This document shows, one piece after another, positions 8,155 through 16,078 of a DNA stretch of 64,000 nt. Each line of letters opens with the position of its first letter. Position 1 is the first letter of the stretch. The notes below the pieces were generated by a model that was not told the DNA's origin, did not search any database, and was given only the letters and a program-made list of their open reading frames with translations. This DNA comes from Acidobacteriota bacterium (GTDB lineage Bacteria; Acidobacteriota; Vicinamibacteria; Vicinamibacterales; UBA2999), in contig JAKFYH010000021.1 in assembly GCA_021730945.1 (NCBI GenBank), positions 62,001-126,000 of the forward strand, read 5' to 3'. A program made the position numbers and the translations under genes.

Positions 8155-9411
8155 ATGCGCAAACGGTTCCTCTTTCCGGCTATCGCCCTGCTTGTCGGCG
8201 CCGCATCCTCGGCGTTCTGGCTGGTGTCGGCTGCCGATTCGGAATCAGTCGCCCGCCGCACGGCGGATGTCTCGCTCGCGAGCGACGCCGACTACCTGAG
8301 CGGGTTGGTCCCCACGCGCACCACCATCAGCGCCGTGTTCGATCGGCACATGATCGAAGGACCCGAGAAGGCCGTGTTGGTGGCGGCCATCGGCACCGAG
8401 TTCGATCTGCGGCGCATCCGTGCCGGACAGCCCTACGTGATCGATCGCATGTTCGACGGCCGGGTCCGCCGGTTCGAGTACGAAATCGACGCTGATCGCC
8501 GCTTGATCGCGACCCGCGGATCACTCGAGGGCGCTCCCCGGTTCCACACGGCAATCGAACGCATTCCCAAGCAGACGTCGGTCGTGATGGTGGAAGGTGA
8601 TATCGACCGCGACACCAACTCGCTGTCGGCGGCGCTCGACAAGGCCGGCGAGCGGATTGACCTGGCGCTCGGACTGGCCGATGTGTTCTCTGGCGAGATC
8701 GATTTCAATTCAGACCTGCAGCCGGGCGATCATTTCCGCGTGCTGGTGGAACGCCAGACGCGCGAAGGCAAGCTGGCGGGATACGGGCCGATTCTGGCCG
8801 CGGCCTTCGTGAATAACGGTCGCGAGCTGCGTGCCATCCGCTTTACGCCCGAAGGCGGTTCGGCCGCCTACTACGACGACCAGGGCCGCTCGCTGAAGCG
8901 CTTCTTCCTGAAGTCGCCGCTCAAGTTCGAGCCGCGTGTCACCTCGCGTTTCTCGACCTCGCGCAAGCACCCCATTCTCGGCTACGCCCGCGCGCATAAC
9001 GGCGTCGACTACCACGCCGGCGCTGGTGCCCCGGTCGTCTCGGTAGCCCCCGGCGTTGTCACTGTCGCCGGCTGGACCGGCGGCGGCGGCCGCACCGTGA
9101 AAGTGCGCCACCCGAACGGCTACGAAACCGAGTACCTGCACCTGTCGGCCATCACCGTCAGGCAGGGCGCACGGATCGGTCAGGGCGACCTGGTCGGCCG
9201 GGTCGGCCAGACCGGCCTGGCCACCGGTCCTCACCTGCACTACGGGCTGAAGAAGAACGGCCGCTACGTGAACCCGATCCTCGAACATCGCAACATGCCG
9301 CCGGGCGAACCGGTGCCGGCCGCGTTGATTAACGCGTTCACCACCGAACGCGACGGTTTCATGTCGCTGCTTTTCGCCCCCTCTGCGTCTCGCGCCGCCA
9401 ACAACAACTAA
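8155..9411 (+). CDS. M23 family metallopeptidase, membrane-anchored
   Basis: Peptidoglycan endopeptidase of the LytM/NlpD/MepM type, 418 residues. An N-terminal anchor or signal (RKRFLFPAIALLVGAASSAFWL) is followed by an OapA/LysM-like middle region. The C-terminal M23 domain (about 255-385) keeps the zinc site: H281 and D285 in HNGVDYH, and H360/H362 in GPHLHYG. It probably cleaves peptide cross-links in the periplasm; complete zinc ligands argue against a NlpD-like inactive activator. The ATG is chosen because it starts the membrane segment and a -10-like element lies just upstream; a TTG 24 nt earlier is unlikely. Its Ser/Ala/Asn tail runs into a 9-bp repeat array. Confidence 0.9.
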   Translation: MRKRFLFPAIALLVGAASSAFWLVSAADSESVARRTADVSLASDADYLSGLVPTRTTISAVFDRHMIEGPEKAVLVAAIGTEFDLRRIRAGQPYVIDRMFDGRVRRFEYEIDADRRLIATRGSLEGAPRFHTAIERIPKQTSVVMVEGDIDRDTNSLSAALDKAGERIDLALGLADVFSGEIDFNSDLQPGDHFRVLVERQTREGKLAGYGPILAAAFVNNGRELRAIRFTPEGGSAAYYDDQGRSLKRFFLKSPLKFEPRVTSRFSTSRKHPILGYARAHNGVDYHAGAGAPVVSVAPGVVTVAGWTGGGGRTVKVRHPNGYETEYLHLSAITVRQGARIGQGDLVGRVGQTGLATGPHLHYGLKKNGRYVNPILEHRNMPPGEPVPAALINAFTTERDGFMSLLFAPSASRAANNN

Positions 9412-9438
9412 CCTCGCTGTTCTCGGTGTCCTCGGTGG
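9412..9438 (+). repeat. 9-bp tandem repeat at a gene junction
   Basis: Three units, CCTCGCTGT, TCTCGGTGT and CCTCGGTGG, start directly after the stop codon of the M23 gene and precede the DUF1015 gene. The period of 9 and the C-T-x-x-G-T-G core resemble the arrays inside the DUF1015 gene and near 15.2 kb. Confidence 0.6.
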
Positions 9439-9460
9439 CCATGGTTGCGGCTGGGGAACA

Positions 9461-9466
9461 TATAAT
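9461..9466 (+). promoter_or_regulatory. Consensus -10 TATAAT, likely leaderless or near-leaderless start
   Basis: A perfect TATAAT ends 9 nt before the ATG of the DUF1015 gene, so transcription would start within about 3 nt of the start codon. No good -35 is present at 16-18 nt. It probably drives the DUF1015-serA-serC operon. Confidence 0.55.
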
Positions 9467-9475
9467 TCATTAGCC

Positions 9476-10825
9476 ATGTCTGCCATCTATCCGTTCAAGG
9501 CTCTGCGTCCGGCACCCAAAGCCGCCGCGGCCGTCGCCTCGGTGCCCTACGATGTGGTGAACTCCGAGGAGGCTCGAGCCCTCGCCGACGGCAACCCTCT
9601 CAGTTTCTTGCGAGTGTCGAGACCGGAGATCGAGCTGCCGCCTGGGACCGACCCCCATGGCGACGCCGCCTACGACCTGGCCGCGAAGAACTTCGCGCGC
9701 CTGAAGGCACTGGCTCCGTTCGAAGTGGAGGACGCGGCCAGTTTCTACGTCTACCGTCTTCACATGGGCGCCCATGTCCAGTCGGGTGTGGCGGCGTGCT
9801 TCTCGATTGATGAGTACGACCGCGACCTGATCAAGAAACACGAGAAGACCCGCCCCGACAAGGAGGACGATCGCACCCGCCACCTGCTGGCGATTGGTGC
9901 GCAGACCGGTCCGGTGTTCCTGACCTATCGCGCCTCGGCTGCGATCGATGCGGCCGTGGCCGCCGCGACCACGGGCGATCCGATCTATGACCTCGTCGCT
10001 CCCGACGGCGTGCGCCACCAGGTGTGGCGGGTGCCGGCCACCATCAATCCGCAAATCATCGATGCGTTCGCGGCCCTCGACAGCCTGTACATCGCCGACG
10101 GCCACCACCGTGCCGCCAGCGCCGCCCGCGCGAGAACCGTCTTGAAATCTGCGTCAACCGCGGCCCCGGTCAAGTCTGCGTCATCTGCGTCATCTGTGGC
10201 CCTGGGCAAGTCTGCGTCATCTGCGTCATCTGCGGCCCTGGGCAAGTCTGCGTCATCTGCGTCATCTGCGGCCCTGGGCAAGTCTGCGTCATCTGCGTCA
10301 TCTGTGGCCCTGGCAGAGTACGAATCTGTGTTGGCGGTGGCTTTTCCCGACAGCCAGATGCAGGTCTTGCCCTACAACCGCGTGGTGCGCGACCTGTACG
10401 GCCTGACCCCCACCGAGTTTCTGGCCGCGCTCAAACGACGGCTGACGGTCACTGCCGGCGGTCCGGCCACGCCGGTCCGCAAGGGCGAGTTGGCAATGTA
10501 TCTGGCCGGTGCCTGGCACACCATCACGCTCCCCACCGTGGCTCACGCGCTTGATGTGGATCTGCTGGAAGACACCATCCTCGCGCCGGTCCTGGGCATC
10601 GACGATGTGCGGACGAACAAGCGGATTGATTTTGTCGGCGGCATCCGCGGCACCTCGGCGCTGGAGCAACTGGTCAGCTCCGGCGCGTTTGCCGTGGCGT
10701 TCTCGCTGTTTCCCGTCTCGGTCGCTGACTTGATGCGGGTGTCGGACGCCGGCGGCATCATGCCCCCCAAGTCCACCTGGTTCGAACCGAAGCTCCGCGA
10801 CGGCCTGCTGTCGCACCTGCTGTGA
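9476..10825 (+). CDS. DUF1015 family protein with an internal 12-residue repeat expansion
   Basis: A 449-residue DUF1015 protein of unproven function. Family hallmarks are the N-terminal YPFKALRPAP and VASVPYDVVNSEEA, the central HEKTRPDKEDDRTRHL, IADGHHRAASAARAR near 205-217, and a late DDVRTNKRIDFVGGIRG. Between about 220 and 280 it carries an unusual Ser/Ala/Lys stretch, four copies of SASSASSAALGK, encoded by a 36-bp repeat that fits the reading frame exactly. The rest of the fold continues normally afterwards (VLAVAFPDSQMQVLPYNRVV), so the insert is probably a surface loop. It heads a likely operon with serA and serC, a context I recall for this family, which suggests a role around serine or phosphoserine (inference). 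Confidence 0.88.
   Translation: MSAIYPFKALRPAPKAAAAVASVPYDVVNSEEARALADGNPLSFLRVSRPEIELPPGTDPHGDAAYDLAAKNFARLKALAPFEVEDAASFYVYRLHMGAHVQSGVAACFSIDEYDRDLIKKHEKTRPDKEDDRTRHLLAIGAQTGPVFLTYRASAAIDAAVAAATTGDPIYDLVAPDGVRHQVWRVPATINPQIIDAFAALDSLYIADGHHRAASAARARTVLKSASTAAPVKSASSASSVALGKSASSASSAALGKSASSASSAALGKSASSASSVALAEYESVLAVAFPDSQMQVLPYNRVVRDLYGLTPTEFLAALKRRLTVTAGGPATPVRKGELAMYLAGAWHTITLPTVAHALDVDLLEDTILAPVLGIDDVRTNKRIDFVGGIRGTSALEQLVSSGAFAVAFSLFPVSVADLMRVSDAGGIMPPKSTWFEPKLRDGLLSHLL
10141..10313 (+). repeat. In-frame minisatellite: four 36-bp units, each built on a 9-bp period
   Basis: Four copies of a 36-bp unit containing AAGTCTGCGTCATCTGCG, with a degenerate copy in front. Each unit is made of 9-bp steps (TCTGCGTCA). 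Copies differ only at one or two bases (CTGTGG versus CTGCGG), so the expansion looks recent. Lengths of 9 and 36 preserve the coding frame. The same 9-bp word occurs between genes near 15.25 kb. Confidence 0.9.
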
Positions 10826-10840
10826 TCCCGACCATGTTCA

Positions 10841-10902
10841 CCCTCCCGACAAGGATTGCCCTCCCGACAAGGATCGCCCTCCCGACAAGGATTGCCCTCC
10901 CG
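10841..10902 (+). repeat. 18-bp tandem repeat abutting the serA start codon
   Basis: Three full units of CCCTCCCGACAAGGATTG (one with C for T near the end) and a partial fourth end 2 nt before the serA ATG. They fill nearly all of the DUF1015-serA gap and leave no purine-rich ribosome binding site. The same unit recurs at 21.3 kb. Confidence 0.88.
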
Positions 10903-10904
10903 TC

Positions 10905-12128
10905 ATGAAAGTCCTAATCGCTGACAAGTTCGAGAAGTCGGGGTTGGACGGCCTGAGGGCGGCCGGCTGCGACGTGATCTTCCAGCCCGACGCCAACGGC
11001 GACACCCTGGTGGCCGCGCTCAGGGACACCAAGGCCGCCGTGCTCGTCGTCCGCTCGACCAAGGTGACCGAAGCCATGCTGGATGCCGGCGCCCTGTCGC
11101 TGATCGTCCGCGCCGGCGCCGGGGTCAACACCATTGATGTGGCCGGCGCGTCGAAGCGCGGCATTTACGTGTCGAACTGCCCGGGCAAGAACTCGGTCGC
11201 CGTGGCCGAGTTGGCGATGGGCCTAATCCTTGCCGTCGATCGCCGGATTCCCGACAACGTCGCCGAACTGCGGGCAGGCAAGTGGAACAAGAAGAAATAC
11301 TCGAAGGCGCGCGGCCTGCGTGGCCAGACGTTGGGCCTGTTGGGGTTCGGTCACATTGGCCAGGAAGTGGCAGCTCGCGCCCGCGCCTTCGGCATGCCGG
11401 TGCTCGTGTGGAGCCGGCGGTTCGCTGAAGACGCCTCCGCCCGGGATGAAGCCGAACAGGCGTTTGGCATACAAGTGGTGGCGACCGCCGCCGAGCTGGT
11501 GTCGAAAGCCGACGTGCTCAGCGTGCACCTGGCGCTCACCAGGGAGACGCGCAACTTCGTCAATGCCGAGTTGCTGGCGCATATTCGGACCGGCGCGTCC
11601 TTCATCAACACCGCGCGCGGGGAAGTGGTCGACTACGCGGCGCTCGAAGCCGCGGTGAAGGAGAAGGGACTTCGCGTTGGCCTGGACGTGTTTGCCAGTG
11701 AGCCGGCCGAGGCGACCGCCGACTTTGCCGACACGCTGGTGGCGCTGCCTGATGTCTACGGCACGCATCACATCGGCGCGTCGACCGACCAGGCCCAGGA
11801 GGCAATTGCCGCGGAGACCGTGCGCATCATCTCCACCTACCAGGATACTGGCCGGGTGCCCAACGTGGTGAACCTGGCCCGGCTGACGCCGGCCACGCAC
11901 ATGCTGGTGGTGCGCCACCGCGACAAGCCGGGAGTGCTGGCGCACGTCTTCGAGTACCTGCGCGTGGCCCACTTGAACGTGCAGGAAACCGAGAACATCA
12001 TTTTCGAAGGCGCCGAAGCGGCCGTGGCGCGCATCAACCTGGATGGCGCCCCATCGCCGCGCGCATTAAGCGCCATGCAGTCGGGCAACGCCGACATCCT
12101 CGATCTTCAACTCGTCAAACTCGGATAA
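10905..12128 (+). CDS. serA: D-3-phosphoglycerate dehydrogenase
   Basis: Catalyses the first step of serine synthesis, 3-phosphoglycerate to 3-phosphohydroxypyruvate, with NAD. The 407-residue protein has the 2-hydroxyacid dehydrogenase fold with the Rossmann motif GFGHIG at 147-152, the catalytic Arg in NTARGEVVD, and the catalytic His in YGTHHIGAST. A C-terminal ACT domain from about 330 (HMLVVRHRDKPGVLAHV) is the usual site of serine feedback. Ten bases separate it from serC. The start codon directly follows an 18-bp tandem repeat and lacks a Shine-Dalgarno sequence, so translation may depend on coupling to the gene upstream. Confidence 0.95.
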   Translation: MKVLIADKFEKSGLDGLRAAGCDVIFQPDANGDTLVAALRDTKAAVLVVRSTKVTEAMLDAGALSLIVRAGAGVNTIDVAGASKRGIYVSNCPGKNSVAVAELAMGLILAVDRRIPDNVAELRAGKWNKKKYSKARGLRGQTLGLLGFGHIGQEVAARARAFGMPVLVWSRRFAEDASARDEAEQAFGIQVVATAAELVSKADVLSVHLALTRETRNFVNAELLAHIRTGASFINTARGEVVDYAALEAAVKEKGLRVGLDVFASEPAEATADFADTLVALPDVYGTHHIGASTDQAQEAIAAETVRIISTYQDTGRVPNVVNLARLTPATHMLVVRHRDKPGVLAHVFEYLRVAHLNVQETENIIFEGAEAAVARINLDGAPSPRALSAMQSGNADILDLQLVKLG

Positions 12129-12138
12129 GCAGGTCCTC

Positions 12139-13221
12139 ATGAATCGCATCTACAATTTTTCCGCGGGCCCGGCAGTGCTGCCGGTGCCGGTTCTCGAAGA
12201 AGCGCAACGCAACCTGGTCGAACTGCCCGGTGTCGGCATGTCGGTGCTTGAGATCAGCCATCGATCGAAGACCTTCGAGGAGATCCTGGCCCGCACCGAA
12301 GCCGACGTCCGCGCCCTGGGCAAGGTGCCGGCCGATTACAAGGTGTTGTTCCTGCAGGGCGGCGCGTCCATGCAGTTCTCGATGGTGCCGCTCAACCTGC
12401 TGCCGGCCGGTGGCACCGCCGACTACATCGTCACCGGCGGCTGGTCGCAGAAGGCCGTGAAGGAAGCCCAGCGCGTCGGCACCGTGAATATTGCCGGTTC
12501 GACCGAGAGCGAGAATTTCGCCCGCATTCCCCGCCAGGACGAGCTGAAGCTCACCGCCGGCGCGGCCTACGTGCACATGACCACCAATAACACCTTGTTC
12601 GGCACCGAGTGGGCGGCCGAGCCGGCCGTTGGCGATGCGCCGCTTGTGGCCGACACCTCGTCTGACATGTTCAGCCGACCGATCGATGTCTCGAAATACG
12701 GCCTGATCTATGCGGGCGCGCAGAAGAATCTGGGACCGTCAGGCGTCACCCTGGTGATCATTCGCGAAGACCTGCTGGCGCGGTCGCAGAAGTCGCTGCA
12801 CACCATGATGAACTACGCCGTGCACGCCGAGAACGGCTCGATGTACAACACGCCGCCGTGCTTCGGCATCTACCTGATGGGCCTGGTGATGAAGTGGGGC
12901 CTGTCGCAGGGCGGGCTTGATGCGGTCGGCGCCAACAACGCGCGCAAGGCGGCCAAGCTGTATGCCGAGATCGACCGCTCGGGGTTCTACCGCGGCACCG
13001 CTGACCAGGCGAGCCGGTCGCGCATGAACATCACGTTCCGCCTGCCGAACGAAGATCTGGAGAAGGCTTTCGTGAAGGAGTCCACCGCGGCTGGACTCGA
13101 CGGCCTGAAGGGCCACCGGTCGGTCGGCGGCATGCGTGCGTCGATCTACAACGCGTTCCCCGAAGACGGTGTGGATGCGCTCGTCGCCTTCATGCAGGCG
13201 TTCGAGAAGAAGAACGGGTAG
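12139..13221 (+). CDS. serC: Phosphoserine aminotransferase
   Basis: PLP-dependent enzyme converting 3-phosphohydroxypyruvate and glutamate to phosphoserine and 2-oxoglutarate. Its 360 residues match the family length. It opens with IYNFSAGPAVLPVPVLEEAQ, has ISHRSKTFEEI and FLQGGASMQFSMVPLNLL, and the PLP lysine lies in YAGAQKNLGPSGVTLVII. The C-terminal GLKGHRSVGGMRASIYNA is characteristic. It is the last gene of the DUF1015-serA-serC unit. No serB is present in the window. It converges on the poly(A) polymerase gene with 12 bases between them and no visible terminator. Confidence 0.97.
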   Translation: MNRIYNFSAGPAVLPVPVLEEAQRNLVELPGVGMSVLEISHRSKTFEEILARTEADVRALGKVPADYKVLFLQGGASMQFSMVPLNLLPAGGTADYIVTGGWSQKAVKEAQRVGTVNIAGSTESENFARIPRQDELKLTAGAAYVHMTTNNTLFGTEWAAEPAVGDAPLVADTSSDMFSRPIDVSKYGLIYAGAQKNLGPSGVTLVIIREDLLARSQKSLHTMMNYAVHAENGSMYNTPPCFGIYLMGLVMKWGLSQGGLDAVGANNARKAAKLYAEIDRSGFYRGTADQASRSRMNITFRLPNEDLEKAFVKESTAAGLDGLKGHRSVGGMRASIYNAFPEDGVDALVAFMQAFEKKNG

Positions 13222-13233
13222 TGCCGCCCCTCG

Positions 13234-14679
13234 TCACGATTCCGGCGGCTTGTTGAAGCTGCGACGGCCACGGCGGCGCCTTCCCCGGCGTCGCCGGCCT
13301 GCGCCCGGGGCGCGGCCGTCAGCCGGTGGCGCGGAGCCGGGTTCCGGCGCCGGCGGATGCAGGGCTTCGGGGCCAAGCGCCTCGATGAATCCCTTCCAGT
13401 GTTCCAGCACGGCCGGCGCATTGCCGTGAATCTCGAACCAGGTCAACGCATCCTCGAACGGCCCGCGATGCATCAGCGCGCGCTTGGCCCGCGGCGACAT
13501 CTCGAGGTCGGCGATACGGCCCTGCAGTGACAGGATCTGGCGCAGGCGCTCGGTGTCGCCCCGCGCAATCGGCAGCGACCCAATCTTCAGGATCGGCTCC
13601 TTCGGTGGCCGCTTGAATCGCGACTTGTGCCCGACCGGCGTCGGCAGGGCCCTGCGGTTGCCAGGCTCGTCGCCCTCGCCACCATCATCCGGCGCCGGCA
13701 GGTCGTCGGCGTCGATTGATTCCCCATCCTCGTCAAACCGGCTGTGCTGCTTTCGCGGCATCAGCCCCAGGGGGATCAGCATGGTGCCAAGCAGGATCGG
13801 GTTGCGCAGGGTCGCCGGCGCCGACTCAAACTTGCGGCGATAGGCGTCGACAGCGGCCAGGCCCTCCCACAGCGCCACGTTCTTGGCGCCACGCTGGATT
13901 TCCGGAGTCACCGGATCGAGCAGTCTGTGCTCGGCCAGTGCGCGAAAGGTGGCCTCGGCCGCGCCCGAGCGCAGGATCTTGTAGTACTCCTCGATCATCC
14001 GGGCCGGCGATGCCGTCGCCATCAGTTGCCGGTGTTTGGCGATCGCCTTCACTACGGGCTCGTCGATCCGGAAGCCCAGGCGCGAGGCCATCACGACCGC
14101 GCGCAGCATGCGGACGGGATCTTCCTGGAAGCGCTCGTTGGGGTCGCCGATGCAGCGGATCAGGCCGTCCTTCAGGTCCTGCAAGCCGCCGACGTAATCG
14201 ATGATCGAGAAGTTGGCGATGTCGTAGAACAGCGCGTTGATGGTGAAGTCGCGGCGGAAGGCGTCCTCTTCCGGCGTGCCGAACGTGTTGTCGTGCTTGA
14301 TCTGCAGGTCGGAGGCGTCGGCCCCGTGGTCGGCGGATAGAGGCTCGGCGGGCTCTGCCTCGCTGCCGGCCGGGATGTTCTTGCGGAAGGTGGCCACTTC
14401 GATGGCCTTGAGCCCGAATCGGACGTGGGCCAGGCGGAAGCGGCGGCCGATGATCCAGCAGTTACGGAAGAGTTTCTTGACCTGGTAGGGATGCGCCGAG
14501 GTGCCGAGGTCGAAGTCTTTCGGCCGGCGACTGAGCAACAGGTCGCGAACGCTGCCGCCAACCAGGTAGGCCGTATAGCCCGCTTCGTGCAAGCGGTACA
14601 ACACTTTAAGAGCATCGGCATCGATGTCCCGCCGTGAAATCGGGTGCTCAGCCCGAGGGACAATTACCGGTTCAGTCAT
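13234..14679 (-). CDS. pcnB: Polynucleotide adenylyltransferase (PcnB) / tRNA nucleotidyltransferase family
   Basis: Class II nucleotidyltransferase of 481 residues. The head domain has YLVGGSVRDLLLSRRPKDFDLGTSA (about 37-61), with GGSVRD for nucleotide binding and the two metal-binding aspartates in DFD, then RRFRLAHVRF, and RRDFTINALFYD near 160. The order and the LFRNCWIIGRRFRLAHV segment look more like PcnB (RNA polyadenylation, promoting RNA decay) than CCA-adding enzyme. The linker at about 310-370 is acidic and disordered, and the C-terminus is an Arg-rich tail (RRRRGRRRRGRR) that probably binds RNA. The CCA-adding alternative cannot be excluded from sequence alone. Confidence 0.88.
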   Translation of the reverse strand: MTEPVIVPRAEHPISRRDIDADALKVLYRLHEAGYTAYLVGGSVRDLLLSRRPKDFDLGTSAHPYQVKKLFRNCWIIGRRFRLAHVRFGLKAIEVATFRKNIPAGSEAEPAEPLSADHGADASDLQIKHDNTFGTPEEDAFRRDFTINALFYDIANFSIIDYVGGLQDLKDGLIRCIGDPNERFQEDPVRMLRAVVMASRLGFRIDEPVVKAIAKHRQLMATASPARMIEEYYKILRSGAAEATFRALAEHRLLDPVTPEIQRGAKNVALWEGLAAVDAYRRKFESAPATLRNPILLGTMLIPLGLMPRKQHSRFDEDGESIDADDLPAPDDGGEGDEPGNRRALPTPVGHKSRFKRPPKEPILKIGSLPIARGDTERLRQILSLQGRIADLEMSPRAKRALMHRGPFEDALTWFEIHGNAPAVLEHWKGFIEALGPEALHPPAPEPGSAPPADGRAPGAGRRRRGRRRRGRRSFNKPPES

Positions 14680-14723
14680 CCAACCTTAGATTGTAAGCCA
14701 CGATGCTGGATAAACGGGCGCGG

Positions 14724-15098
14724 TCATGATGGCTTTCGTCGCGTCGCTGCCCGCAGGCGGTCCTGCTTCGCCCTGAGGCGCGCGATCCGGCTGATCAAGC
14801 CATATGGGATGGGCCGATCGAGCGGAAACTTGAGGTTCCCCTTCGGCCCCCGGAACGGTGCCAGTGCTTTTTCGAGGCTGGCGTCCCCGGCTACCGGCGG
14901 AAAGATGCCGATGTGCGCCTTGAACGCCGCGAAGTAAAGCAGGATGCCGTTCAGCTTGAACGCCGGCATGCGGTAGCTGATGACTTCGGTGGCCTTCGGT
15001 GCGGCGGAGCGGATGGTCCGGCGGATCTTCCTGAGGATCGGCCGGACCTCGGCCGGCGAGGCCGCGATGTAATCGTCGATTCCGGTAACTTGTTTCAT
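14724..15098 (-). CDS. DUF1801 (YdhG-like) protein
   Basis: A 124-residue protein of the DUF1801/YdhG family. It has the expected IDDYIAASPAEVRPILRKIRRTIRSAAPKA start, VISYRMPAFKLNG and YFAAFKAHIGIFP in the core, and GNLKFPLDRPIPYGLI near the end. Bacillus relatives have been described as frataxin-like iron chaperones, but for most of the family the role is unproven. It stands alone: pcnB lies 44 bases downstream on the same strand and a secreted TPR-like gene diverges upstream. Confidence 0.85.
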   Translation of the reverse strand: MKQVTGIDDYIAASPAEVRPILRKIRRTIRSAAPKATEVISYRMPAFKLNGILLYFAAFKAHIGIFPPVAGDASLEKALAPFRGPKGNLKFPLDRPIPYGLISRIARLRAKQDRLRAATRRKPS

Positions 15099-15193
15099 GT
15101 GAGCTCTTAATCAAGGTGACTGCATCAACGAGCCTAAATCGCCGACTGACGCGCCCAAAGGCAGCCGCGCGCCACGGCGACATGGTGGCACGA

Positions 15194-15208
15194 GACGCGT
15201 AGCGCGTC
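15194..15208. repeat. Tri-loop hairpin between genes
   Basis: GACGCG-TAG-CGCGTC is a perfect 6-bp stem with a 3-nt loop in the divergent gap of about 170 bases between the DUF1801 and TPR-like genes. It has the same style as the hairpin chain near 48.9 kb. Confidence 0.5.
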
Positions 15209-15242
15209 GGCTCCATTTTGGATCTGGAGCAAGTCCATCCAT

Positions 15243-15269
15243 TCTGTGTTATCTGTGTAATCTGTGGCT
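15243..15269 (+). repeat. 9-bp tandem repeat reaching a start codon
   Basis: TCTGTGTTA, TCTGTGTAA and TCTGTGGCT are three 9-bp units immediately before the ATG of the TPR-like secreted protein. Degenerate copies (CTGGTGTCA, TCTGCGGCT) continue into the signal-peptide codons. It is the same motif family as the minisatellite in the DUF1015 gene. Confidence 0.7.
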
Positions 15270-15272
15270 CTG

Positions 15273-16073
15273 ATGAAGCTGGTGTCATCTGCGGCTCTGG
15301 TGTGCCTGTTGGCCTCTACATCCGTGTTGGCGAGGCAATCCGAACTCGGCCGAGCCCGCACTCTCTACAATCAGCGGCAATTCGATGCCGCCATCGCGGC
15401 CGCTCTCGTGGCGCAGCAGGACCCCGCCACCCTCGACGCCGCCGCCGTCGTCCTCGCCCGCGCGCACCTCGAGCGTTACCGCGAACGCGCCGACCCCGGT
15501 GACTTGTCGGCGGCCCGCACTGCGTTGGGCACCATCCGTGTCAGCAGCCTGGATGCCCGCGATCACGTCGATTACCTGATGGCGCTTGGAGAAGCGCTGT
15601 TTTTCGAAGACGACTACGGCGCTGCGGCCCAACTGTTTGAAAGCGGCCTCGACGCCGCCATCACACAAGGCCCTGCGACCGCCGAGGCCATGCTCGATTG
15701 GTGGGGTAGCGCCATGGAGCGACACGCCGACGGCCTGGGCCGCGAAGACCGCGAAGCATCGTTCCGCCGCATGCGCGAACGCATGGCTCGTGAATTGTCG
15801 AGAAGCCCTGGGTCGGCGGCGGCCGGCTACTGGGTCGCGGTGGCGACCCGGGGCGCCGGCAACGCGGCCGGTGCCTGGGACGCCGCCATCGCCGGCTGGG
15901 TGCGCGCGCGCATGGCCGGCGGACTGGCCGCCAAGTTACGCGCCGACCTCGATAAGTTGGTGCTCGAAGGCATCATTCCCGACCGGGTACAACTGCTGTC
16001 GCCCGACAAGCGCGCGCAGGCCGAAGCCGATCTGCGCGCCGACTGGGCCGTGGTCAAGGAGCGGTGGAAATAA
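15273..16073 (+). CDS. Secreted TPR-like helical protein of unknown function
   Basis: A 266-residue protein with a signal peptide (MKLVSSAALVCLLASTSVLA) and an alpha-helical body. The body has TPR-like spacing (ARTLYNQRQFDAAIAAALVAQ, EALFFEDDYGAAAQLFESGL), then Ala-rich helices ending in VVKERWK. No catalytic motif is visible, so a periplasmic adaptor role is most likely (inference). The ATG is preferred over a GTG three codons upstream because it begins the signal peptide. Part of the signal peptide is encoded by degenerate units of the adjacent 9-bp repeat. It ends 5 bases from the end of polA, tail to tail. Confidence 0.65.
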   Translation: MKLVSSAALVCLLASTSVLARQSELGRARTLYNQRQFDAAIAAALVAQQDPATLDAAAVVLARAHLERYRERADPGDLSAARTALGTIRVSSLDARDHVDYLMALGEALFFEDDYGAAAQLFESGLDAAITQGPATAEAMLDWWGSAMERHADGLGREDREASFRRMRERMARELSRSPGSAAAGYWVAVATRGAGNAAGAWDAAIAGWVRARMAGGLAAKLRADLDKLVLEGIIPDRVQLLSPDKRAQAEADLRADWAVVKERWK

Positions 16074-16078
16074 GGCGG

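Noticed and set aside
10141-10313. CRISPR-like regular repeats
   Set aside because: Units are contiguous with no unique spacers, are in frame with a protein, and no cas genes are present.
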